Of a stretch of DNA of 43,474 nucleotides, positions 15,430 through 23,962 are shown piece by piece. The translations under genes were made by a program, and so were the position numbers. The notes beneath the pieces were generated by a model that was not told the DNA's origin, ran no database searches, and saw only the letters and a program-made list of their open reading frames with translations. The stretch comes from Streptomyces zinciresistens K42 (GTDB lineage: Bacteria; Actinomycetota; Actinomycetes; Streptomycetales; Streptomycetaceae), in assembly GCF_000225525.1 (NCBI RefSeq), contig NZ_AGBF01000045.1:1-43474 (forward strand). The letters are read 5' to 3'. Position 1 is the first letter of the stretch. Every line of letters begins with the position of its first letter.

Positions 15430-16026
15430 CTACCGCCCGCGAAGCCGTCGTACGAGGATGCTGGCGTCGCCGCGGCTCTCTAGGTCGGCCAGGACCACGG
15501 CCACCGCCTCGCGGACGATCCGCCCGCGGTCGACGGCCAGCCCGTGCTCGCCGCGCAGCACCAGCCGCGCGTGCTCCAGGTCCATGAGCTCCTCGGCGGA
15601 GACGTACACGGTGATCTTCTCGTCGTGCCGCTCGCGGCCGCTGGGGCGGCGTGCGGGGCTGCGGCCCCGCTTGCGGGACCCGGTGGCCGCGGGCGCCGCG
15701 GAGGCGGCGGGAGCGGTGACAGAACCTTCCTGCGCGCCCTGAGCGCGCGCGGCCCGCTCGGGGGCTGCGGACCGGCTGCGGGACTCGCCCGCCACGGCCT
15801 GCTCGGTGTCGGCCGCCACATGCTCCGCGCCCTCGCCGTCGCCGCCCTGCGCGGGCACCGACTGCGGCGCGTCCTCGGCGGCGGCAGCGGCGTCGCCCTC
15901 CCCCGCGGGAGCCGGTACCCGGGCCTCGCCGTTGGCCGGGCGCCGGGGAGTGGACGGCTGGAGCGCCATACCCCCTGTCGTACGGAACAGTTCGTCGGCC
16001 CCCGGCAGACTCACTCGGCGTGACAC
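15430..16026 (-). CDS. ParA-associated protein with ribbon-helix-helix-like C-terminal domain
   Basis: A 198-residue protein lying between parA and scpA. The N-terminus (LPGADELFRTTGGMALQPS) looks like a short conserved motif, possibly a ParA contact. Residues 25 to about 130 are a disordered Ala/Gly/Glu-rich linker. The C-terminal 65 residues (EKITVYVSAEELMDLEHARL, then GRIVREAVAVVLADLE) have the strand-helix-helix pattern of ribbon-helix-helix DNA-binding proteins. I chose the GTG at 16026, with GGGAGG ten bases upstream and a 16-base overlap with parA; a GTG at 16014 with a four-base GTGA overlap is the alternative. Its role as a ParA partner is inferred from context only. Confidence 0.82.
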   Translation of the reverse strand: MSRRVSLPGADELFRTTGGMALQPSTPRRPANGEARVPAPAGEGDAAAAAEDAPQSVPAQGGDGEGAEHVAADTEQAVAGESRSRSAAPERAARAQGAQEGSVTAPAASAAPAATGSRKRGRSPARRPSGRERHDEKITVYVSAEELMDLEHARLVLRGEHGLAVDRGRIVREAVAVVLADLESRGDASILVRRLRGR

Positions 16027-17189
16027 CGGGCGAGCACCTCCCTGGCGAGCTGGCGATAGGCGGCGGCGCCAACGGAGTTGGAGGCGTACGTGGTGATCGG
16101 CTCACCGGCGACGGTGGTCTCCGGGAAGCGGACCGTGCGCCCGATGACCGTGTGGTAGACGTGGTCGTCGAACGCCTCGACCACCCGGGCCAGGACCTCG
16201 CGGCTGTGGACCGTGCGCGAGTCGTACATCGTGGCGAGGATGCCGTCGAGCTCCAGCTCCGGGTTGAGCCGCTCCTGGACCTTCTCGATGGTCTCGGTCA
16301 GCAGCGCCACACCGCGCAGGGCGAAGAACTCGCACTCCAGCGGCACGATCACCTTGTGGGCGGCCGTCAGCGCGTTGACCGTGAGCAGGCCGAGCGAGGG
16401 CTGGCAGTCGATCACGATGAAGTCGTAGTCGTCCATGAGCGGCTTCAGGGCGCGCTGGAGCGTGGACTCGCGCGCGACCTCGCTCACCAACTGGACCTCG
16501 GCGGCGGACAGGTCGATGTTGCTGGGCAGCAGGTCCATGTTGGGGACCGCGGTCTTCAGGAGCACCTCGTCGGCCGACATGCCCCGCTCCATGAGCAGGT
16601 TGTAGACCGTGAGGTCGAGCTCCATCGGGTTGACGCCGAGGCCGACCGAGAGCGCGCCCTGGGGGTCGAAGTCGACGAGCAGGACCCGGCGTCCGTACTC
16701 CGCGAGCGCCGCACCCAGGTTGATGGTCGACGTCGTCTTGCCCACGCCGCCCTTCTGGTTGCACATCGCGATGATCTTCGCGGGACCGTGGTCGGTCAGC
16801 GGGCCCGGGATCGGGAAGTACGGCAGCGGCCGCCCGGTCGGGCCGACGCGCTCACGGCGCTGCCGGGCGGCGTCGGGCGCGAGCGTGGCCGCGTACTCGG
16901 GATCGGGCTCGTACTCCGCGTCGGGGTCGTAGAAGTGCCCCTCGGGCAGTTCGTCGTAGTCGGCGAAGTGGTTGTGGGGCGCGCCACTTCCGTCGCCGGC
17001 CATGGCGTTCACGTGATGGCCATCCATGCTCATGTGTGCTGGCTGGGTCACCTTTGGGGGCTGGTGACCCTGGTGGGCTGCGAAGGTGCGCACCGCGACG
17101 GAGCCGACAGCCTCGAACCCCGCGGGGCCCTGACCCCGTACCGGCGTTCCTGGTTGACCACCCCCGGGAGAAAATGTCGACTCATTCAC
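16011..17189 (-). CDS. ParA-family ATPase of the scpAB locus
   Basis: A 392-residue Walker-type ATPase of the ParA/Soj family. Residues 1 to about 135 are a disordered, acidic and proline-rich extension. The deviant Walker A motif is CNQKGGVGKTTSTINLG, Walker A' is LLVDFDPQGALS, and Walker B lies in DFIVIDCQPSLGLLTV. Such proteins form ATP-dependent DNA-bound gradients that position chromosomes or protein complexes. This is the orphan ParA found next to scpAB in actinobacteria (Rv1708 type), distinct from the parAB pair near the origin. The GTG at 17189 has a very strong AAGGAGGT ten bases upstream. It heads the operon through rluB. Confidence 0.93.
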   Translation of the reverse strand: MNESTFSPGGGQPGTPVRGQGPAGFEAVGSVAVRTFAAHQGHQPPKVTQPAHMSMDGHHVNAMAGDGSGAPHNHFADYDELPEGHFYDPDAEYEPDPEYAATLAPDAARQRRERVGPTGRPLPYFPIPGPLTDHGPAKIIAMCNQKGGVGKTTSTINLGAALAEYGRRVLLVDFDPQGALSVGLGVNPMELDLTVYNLLMERGMSADEVLLKTAVPNMDLLPSNIDLSAAEVQLVSEVARESTLQRALKPLMDDYDFIVIDCQPSLGLLTVNALTAAHKVIVPLECEFFALRGVALLTETIEKVQERLNPELELDGILATMYDSRTVHSREVLARVVEAFDDHVYHTVIGRTVRFPETTVAGEPITTYASNSVGAAAYRQLAREVLARCHAE

Positions 17190-17261
17190 AAGTCGTCTTA
17201 CCTCCTTGGTGACCAGGAAATTTCTAGACAGGTCAGCGTGGCACCATGCCGACGGTTGGCG

Positions 17262-17291
17262 ACTCTATGGCGTGTCGGCGGTCCGCAGCAA
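17262..17291 (-). promoter_or_regulatory. Candidate promoter of the parA operon
   Basis: Minus-strand -35 TTGCTG (17291-17286) and -10 TAGAGT (17267-17262) with an 18-base spacer, giving a leader of about 65 bases before the parA GTG. Each element is a partial match, so this is tentative. Confidence 0.35.
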
Positions 17292-17449
17292 CACAATCCG
17301 CCGGACCGGGCAGATGTGTCGACAATGAAACATCCCGCTGTCAAGGGCGTACGGCCGTCGCACGGCAGGTTTCGCGGGTGTGCGTTTCGGTCGAAGCGTT
17401 ATGTTCGAGGCGAGTTGACCGAGAGCCGCAAAGTGACCATACACACATC
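17292..17449. other. Intergenic region between ald and parA
   Basis: With the elements on either side this fills the 357-base gap from 17190 to 17546. It is less GC-rich than the genes, as expected for upstream control DNA. No small gene is supported. A partial parS-like string at 17313-17334 was examined and not accepted. Confidence 0.5.
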
Positions 17450-17480
17450 CAGCCGGACCTTTCCGAGCAAGGTCCGGCTG
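17450..17480 (-). terminator. Hairpin behind ald
   Basis: Twelve-base perfect stem CAGCCGGACCTT (17450-17461) with AAGGTCCGGCTG (17469-17480), loop seven bases, about 67 bases behind the ald stop on the minus strand. It has no T tract. Confidence 0.65.
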
Positions 17481-17546
17481 GGCGCGTACGGTTGACGACG
17501 CGTGTTGACGTATCGCCTTTACCAGAAAGTGACTTAGTCGATCGGC

Positions 17547-18671
17547 TCAGCCGAGCAGCGACTCCAGCTCCACGTGCTCCAGGCCGTGCGCCTCGGCGAC
17601 CTCGCGGTAAACGACCTTGCCGTCATGCGTGTTGAGGCCCTTGGCCAAAGCGGGGTCGCGGCGCAGCGCCTCGACCCAGCCCCTGTCGGCCAGCTCGACG
17701 ATGTACGGGAGTGTGGCGTTGGTGAGCGCGTAGGTGGAGGTGTTGGGCACCGCGCCGGGCATGTTGGCGACGCAGTAGAAGACCGAGTTGTGGACCGGGA
17801 ACGTCGGTTCGGCGTGGGTCGTGGGACGGGAGTCCTCGAAGCAGCCGCCCTGGTCGATCGCGATGTCGACAAGAACACTTCCCGGCTTCATGCGCGCGAC
17901 CAGCTCGTTGGTGACGAGCTTCGGGGCCTTGGCGCCCGGGATGAGGACGGCGCCGATGACGAGGTCGGCCTCCAGGCAGGCCTTCTCCAGCTCCAGGGTG
18001 TTGGAGACGACGGTCTGGATCTTCGTGCCGAAGATCCGGTCCGCCTCCTTGAGCTTGTTGATGTCCCTGTCGAGCAGGGTCACGTGGAAGCCCATGCCGA
18101 TGGCGATCTGCGCGGCGTTCCAGCCGGAGACCCCGCCGCCGATGACGACCGCGCGGCCCGCGAGCACGCCCGGGACGCCGCCGGGCAGCACACCGCGGCC
18201 GCCGTTGGCGCGCATCAGGTGGTAGGCGCCGACCTGCGGGGCGAGGCGGCCCGCGACCTCGGACATGGGGGCGAGCAGCGGCAGGGCGCGCGAGGGCAGC
18301 TCGACCGTCTCGTAGGCGATGGCGGTCGTACCGGACTCGATCAGCGCGTCCGTGCACTCCTTGGACGCCGCCAGGTGCAGGTACGTGAAGAGCGTCTGGT
18401 CCTTGCGCAGGCGGTGGTACTCCTCGGCGACGGGCTCCTTGACCTTCAGCAGCAGGTCGGCGGTGGCCCACACCTCGTCCGCGGTGGGCAGGATGCGCGC
18501 GCCCGCCGCGACGTACTCGCCGTCCGGGATCGACGAGCCGACACCGGCACCCTGCTCGATGACGACCTGGTGGCCATGGCGCACCAGTTCCAGCACGCCG
18601 GCGGGGGTGATGGCCACCCGGAACTCGTTGTTCTTGACCTCGCGGGGGATGCCGACCTTCACGTCGATCAC
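17547..18671 (-). CDS. ald: Alanine dehydrogenase
   Basis: A 374-residue NAD-dependent enzyme that interconverts alanine and pyruvate plus ammonia. The N-terminus KVGIPREVKNNEFRVAITPA is diagnostic; the NAD-binding motif is VIGGGVSGWNAAQIAIGMG. DQGGCFEDSRPTTHAEPTF and the C-terminal NATLPYIVELADRG are also typical. I chose the GTG at 18671 with AAGGA close upstream; the ATG at 18698 would add nine residues without a clear ribosome site. The promoter region contains inverted repeats of the kind used by Lrp/AldR-type regulators, so induction by alanine is plausible but not shown. Confidence 0.95.
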   Translation of the reverse strand: MIDVKVGIPREVKNNEFRVAITPAGVLELVRHGHQVVIEQGAGVGSSIPDGEYVAAGARILPTADEVWATADLLLKVKEPVAEEYHRLRKDQTLFTYLHLAASKECTDALIESGTTAIAYETVELPSRALPLLAPMSEVAGRLAPQVGAYHLMRANGGRGVLPGGVPGVLAGRAVVIGGGVSGWNAAQIAIGMGFHVTLLDRDINKLKEADRIFGTKIQTVVSNTLELEKACLEADLVIGAVLIPGAKAPKLVTNELVARMKPGSVLVDIAIDQGGCFEDSRPTTHAEPTFPVHNSVFYCVANMPGAVPNTSTYALTNATLPYIVELADRGWVEALRRDPALAKGLNTHDGKVVYREVAEAHGLEHVELESLLG

Positions 18672-18763
18672 GGTCCTTGGCTCAGAGGGTGAGGGCATTG
18701 CACTACATACCCGGGCATGCGGGGCACACCAGGAGACACCGCAGGAGAAGGTGCGGCAGAGCC

Positions 18764-18823
18764 AGTCTAATGAAGGTTTTCCCGCTGTCTAGCCTTTCAT
18801 TGCATCAATCTTCTTTGGATGCA
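18764..18823 (-). promoter_or_regulatory. Promoter and inverted repeats upstream of ald
   Basis: Minus-strand -35 TAGACA (18791-18786) and -10 TAGACT (18769-18764), spacer 16 bases. The core is flanked by an inverted repeat, AATGAAAGG (18801-18793) with CCTTCATT (18776-18769). A second, TGCATC-N11-GATGCA (18801-18823), lies upstream and runs into the 3' end of the next gene. Spaced dyads like these suit an Lrp/AsnC-type regulator; its identity is inferred. Confidence 0.5.
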
Positions 18824-20910
18824 CTACGGATTTCGCAGGCGTTTGGACCCTGATCCGGCTGTGAAGCGCCGACTTCGGGTCCCGGCCCGGCCGCTCCGGA
18901 CTCCTCGGCCGCCGAGCCGCACGGTGGCTCCTCCTTCAGCATCCGCTCGGCGGCGCCCCGGTGCAGCTCGGCGGACGAGGGATCGCCGAGCCGGTCCAGG
19001 GTGTCGGCGAGACGCAGATACAGGGCCCCCTGAAGCCGCGGGTCGTCGGCGCGGCGGGCCAGCTCCACCGCCTCCTGGCAGGTGCGCAGCGAGTCCTCGG
19101 GACGGCCGGCGTACTCCTGGACACGGGCCAGTTCGCTCAGCGCGCGGGCGTGTCCGGCGATGTCGCCGTTCTTGCGGTGCACGGCGACGGCGGACCGCCA
19201 GCCGCGCTGCGCCTCGCCGTACCGGCCCGCGTAGGTGGCGGCCTCGGCGCCGCGGGCGTACAGCCGTGCGGCGTCCGCGCGCTCACCGCGGGCCAGCCGC
19301 TCGGCGAGGGCGCGGCCGAACCAGTCGGCGGCCCGGTCGAAGTCCCCGAGCTCCAGATGCGCACCGCCTACGGATTCCATCGCGCGCCCGGTCGCGTACG
19401 GGTCGTTTCCCTCGCGTCCGGCGTCCAGCGCGGCCCGGAACCGTGCCAGGGCGTCGCGGGTACGCCCGGTCCTGGCGTCGAGGTCGCCGAGGTTCAGCAG
19501 CGCCGCCGCCTTCTCGCGCGGCAGCCTCCGGCGCTCGGCCACGTCCAGGACCAGGCCGTGGACGTCGTACAGGTCCCCGGCCGCCGCCTGGGTGCCGAAG
19601 TGCGCCACCATCGCCCTGACCAGCTGGGACATCAGCCGTCTGGCGAGGGTGTCCAGCTCTCCGTCGGCGACCGCGGCACGGGCCGAGGCCAGCAGGGCGG
19701 GTCTGCGGATGCTCAGCCAGTCGGCGGCCGCGCGCGGGTTGGGGAAGCGCAGGGCGCGGGGCACGCCGAGGAGCTTGTGCCGGGTCTCCGGGCTGTCGGT
19801 CTCGGTGATGGCCCGGCACGACTGGAGCAGCCGTACGGTGCGCTCCAGCATCCGCGCGCGGGCGAGCTGGAGTTCGGCGGGGCGGTCCTGGGTCTCGGTG
19901 AGGGCCTTGAGCAGCGGGTGCAGGCAGGCCGGGACCTCGTACTGCGGCAGCGGGGAGGCGACGGAGCGCAGCAGTCCGAGGGCGACGAGGTCGTCGAGGG
20001 TCGTGTGGGCGCCGTCGACCGAGCAGCCGGCGAGCGCGGAGGCGGTGTGGGGGTCGACGAGACCGGCCGGGGCGAGGGAGAGCAGCCGCAGTATCCGGGC
20101 CGCGGGGGCGGGCAGGGCGGCGTGCACGAGACCGAAGACCCGGCGCAGCGGCGAGCCGTCCTCCCCCTCGGCGTGCAACTGCTTGGCGAGGTCGGCGACG
20201 GCGGCCTTGGGGCGGGCGGCGAGCCAGCCCCCGGCGAGCGTCAGGGCGGCCGGCTGCCCCTGGCAGGTCTCGACCAGGCCCTCGGCGGCCCGCGGATCGA
20301 CGGTGATGCGCACGGAGCCGGCGCGCCGGGCGAGCAGTTCGACCGCGGACTTGGTGTCCAGACCGCCGAGGGTACAGGGCCGTACGTCCGAGATCCCGGT
20401 CAGCGGGCCGTCGGACACGGCGACGGCCAGGCAGTCGGGGGTGTCCGGCAGCAGCGCGTCGACCTGCTCGGCCTCGGCCGCGTCGTCGAGCAGCAGCAGG
20501 GCCCTGCGGTCGGCGAGGGCCTCGCGCAGGGCGGCGGTGAGGTCGTCCTCGGCGGCGCCCGCCGGGGCGGGCCGGTCCAGGGCGGTGAGCAGCGCGCGGG
20601 CGGCGCGACCGACGGGGACCGGGGTGCCGTCGGGCTCGCTGAGGCGGGCGCGCAGCACGCCGTCGGGGTAGCGGCCGGCGACCTGGCGTGCGAGTTCCTC
20701 GGCGAGTGCGGTGCGGCCCGAGCCGGGGCGGCCCGCGATGAGCAGCACGCGCGCGCGGGGGGCCTTGCGGCCGGCGATGGTGTCCAGTCCGGCGCGCTCG
20801 ATGTCGGCGCGCAGCTCCTTCAGCTCACGTGTCCGGCCGAGGAACTGGTTCCGGCCGGAGGTGTGTGCCGACACCCGCACGCCGCCTGTGTCCACCGCCT
20901 GATCCGTCAC
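18805..20910 (-). CDS. STAND-like ATPase with TPR repeats (NB-ARC/TPR protein)
   Basis: A 701-residue signal-transduction-type ATPase. After a short N-terminus come FLGRTRELKEL and the P-loop IAGRPGSGRTALAEELA (about residues 50-65), then Walker B-like RALLLLDDAAEAEQVDALL. A helical region that resembles a winged helix follows (VSGLDTK-type segment, LRLLSLAPAGLVDP), and the C-terminal half has TPR-like repeats (ALLNLGDLDARTGRTRDAL, HLELGDFDRAADWFG). Unlike SARP/AfsR regulators there is no N-terminal DNA-binding domain, and no effector domain is seen. The GTG at 20910 has GGGAGTG seven bases upstream, and TAGGCT at 20978-20973 is a plausible -10. Role unknown. Confidence 0.87.
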   Translation of the reverse strand: MTDQAVDTGGVRVSAHTSGRNQFLGRTRELKELRADIERAGLDTIAGRKAPRARVLLIAGRPGSGRTALAEELARQVAGRYPDGVLRARLSEPDGTPVPVGRAARALLTALDRPAPAGAAEDDLTAALREALADRRALLLLDDAAEAEQVDALLPDTPDCLAVAVSDGPLTGISDVRPCTLGGLDTKSAVELLARRAGSVRITVDPRAAEGLVETCQGQPAALTLAGGWLAARPKAAVADLAKQLHAEGEDGSPLRRVFGLVHAALPAPAARILRLLSLAPAGLVDPHTASALAGCSVDGAHTTLDDLVALGLLRSVASPLPQYEVPACLHPLLKALTETQDRPAELQLARARMLERTVRLLQSCRAITETDSPETRHKLLGVPRALRFPNPRAAADWLSIRRPALLASARAAVADGELDTLARRLMSQLVRAMVAHFGTQAAAGDLYDVHGLVLDVAERRRLPREKAAALLNLGDLDARTGRTRDALARFRAALDAGREGNDPYATGRAMESVGGAHLELGDFDRAADWFGRALAERLARGERADAARLYARGAEAATYAGRYGEAQRGWRSAVAVHRKNGDIAGHARALSELARVQEYAGRPEDSLRTCQEAVELARRADDPRLQGALYLRLADTLDRLGDPSSAELHRGAAERMLKEEPPCGSAAEESGAAGPGPEVGASQPDQGPNACEIRSASKED

Positions 20911-21054
20911 GGGCCACACTCCCGTCCCACGCACGCGCAAGCCCGCCGGGACTCCGGTTCGGGCGTGGTCAGAGCCTAGTTGACGCTCTGCCACCCGCCG
21001 TGCGGAGCCGGGCGGGCGGGGCGCGGACGTCGCCCGATCGGATCAGCCGATCTT

Positions 21055-21072
21055 CACACCAGGGGTGGTGTG
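21055..21072 (-). terminator. Weak hairpin behind the Nudix gene
   Basis: Seven-base stem CACACCA (21055-21061) with TGGTGTG (21066-21072) around GGGG, 14 bases behind the stop at 21086. A second small hairpin (GATCGG/CCGATC, 21036-21052) follows. Neither has a T tract. Confidence 0.35.
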
Positions 21073-21085
21073 CACCGCTCCCCCG

Positions 21086-21712
21086 TCAGACCTCGAAGGG
21101 CCGGGCCGGCCAGGGCGCCTGGGCCGGGCGCAGGGCGTCCAGTCCGTCGCCGTCGCGTGCGGCGACCAGCGACAGGACGCCCACCACGAGGCAGTTGTTG
21201 TGCAGCTCGCCCGCGAGGACGCCCCGGACGAGCTCGGCGACCGGCACGCGCGCGTGCTCCATGTCGGCCTCCTCGTCCTCCACCAGGAAGCGTTCGCCCT
21301 CGGCTTCGGACAGGCCCCGGGCGAGGAAGATCCGTACGGCCTCGTCGCAGCCGCCGGGGGTGGTGTAGACGTCGGTCAGGACCCGCCAGTCCTCGGCCTT
21401 GACGTGGGCTTCCTCGTACAGCTCGCGCTGGGCGGCGTGCAGCGGGTTCTCGCCGGGGACGTCGAGCAGGCCGGCCGGGATCTCCCACAGCTTCTCGCGC
21501 ACCGGGTGGCGGTACTGCTTGATGAGCAGCACGCGGTCCCGCTCGTCGAGGGCGAGGACGGCCACCGAGCCCGGGTGGACCTGGTAGTCGCGCCGCACCA
21601 CCGAGCCGCCGGGCATGACCACGTCGTCCGTGCGGACGGAGGTCTTGTTGCCCGCGAAGGGGGTCTCCGTGGCCCGGACCTCCCACTCCTCGGGGGTGTC
21701 CTTGATCGTCAT
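21086..21712 (-). CDS. Nudix hydrolase, ADP-ribose pyrophosphatase type
   Basis: A 208-residue Nudix enzyme predicted to cleave ADP-ribose to AMP and ribose-5-phosphate. The Nudix box is seen as GLLDVPGENPLHAAQRELYE followed by EA, where REL-x-EE binds metal. The preceding VLLIKQYRHPVREKLWEIPA matches ADP-ribose-type members, as does the position next to pyrG (Rv1700 in mycobacteria). The ATG at 21712 has GGAAGGG upstream. It is 83 bases behind pyrG and probably shares its transcript. With the NrtR-like operon at 11496 this window encodes two separate ADP-ribose-related Nudix proteins. Confidence 0.93.
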   Translation of the reverse strand: MTIKDTPEEWEVRATETPFAGNKTSVRTDDVVMPGGSVVRRDYQVHPGSVAVLALDERDRVLLIKQYRHPVREKLWEIPAGLLDVPGENPLHAAQRELYEEAHVKAEDWRVLTDVYTTPGGCDEAVRIFLARGLSEAEGERFLVEDEEADMEHARVPVAELVRGVLAGELHNNCLVVGVLSLVAARDGDGLDALRPAQAPWPARPFEV

Positions 21713-21795
21713 GCCCTGCCCTTCCACGTGCGCAGAGGAAAACCGGGGCGCCCGCCGTTGAGGGTTCGCGCCCCGGCCACCGTACAACTGTCGTG

Positions 21796-23490
<1,695 letters not shown>

Positions 23491-23930
23491 GAGGGGGCTC
23501 CCGTGGTCGCGATCTTGAAGTGCGGTTCGGGGGTCTTCACGCCCACCGGTCCACGGGCTACCAGGGTATCAGCGACCGGGACCGGCGGCTTCCGGCCACG
23601 CTCCGCGCACGGACGGGCACGGATCCGCACGATTCACGGATTCCCCACCCGTCGGTCACCCACTGCTCACCCGTTCGGCCGACCCGGGTTGCCCGGAGCG
23701 GCACACAGATCATCTACGTGCGTCGTATCCTGCTCGGACGTTCGCTGCCGAGCCCGGCCGGTAACACGGCACCACCCCCCGCCCGTATCGACCGGAACAA
23801 CGAGAGCTCGTCAGTTCGTTGAGCAGAGATCGGCAAGAAGCGGCTGTCGTTTTGCCTCACCGAGGAAACGGCTGCTTTGCTTCACCGCTCGACGACGCAT
23901 GACAAAACCCCCTGACCGCACATAGCGAGA
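23491..23930. other. Intergenic region between divergent pyrG and the GH15 gene
   Basis: No gene is seen. On the plus strand TATCCT (23726-23731) is a fair -10 for the GH15 gene, without a clear -35. On the minus strand GATACCCTGG near 23580 may mark pyrG transcription. The right third (about 23790-23930) is AT-richer and has imperfectly repeated GGCTG-TTTGC-TCACCG strings (near 23840-23860 and 23868-23890), suggesting a long structured leader. Confidence 0.45.
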
Positions 23931-23959
23931 ACCCCCTTCCGTTCTGCCGTGAAGGGGGT
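23931..23959 (+). promoter_or_regulatory. Hairpin that would mask the ribosome binding site of the GH15 gene
   Basis: Perfect nine-base stem ACCCCCTTC (23931-23939) with GAAGGGGGT (23951-23959), loop 11 bases. The right arm is the Shine-Dalgarno sequence of the gene starting at 23963. If it folds in the mRNA it would hide the site, so translation may depend on something that opens it. It lacks the rest of a known riboswitch. Confidence 0.5.
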
Positions 23960-23962
23960 GAC

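Noticed and set aside
17313..17334. Possible parS site near parA (GATGTGTCGACAATGAAACATC)
   Set aside because: Only about half of the 16-base parS consensus is matched and the palindrome is poor; an orphan ParA locus need not carry parS.
23931..23959. Hairpin before the GH15 gene as a transcription terminator
   Set aside because: The right arm is the ribosome binding site of the gene four bases away and no gene ends upstream on the same strand, so a terminator role is unlikely.
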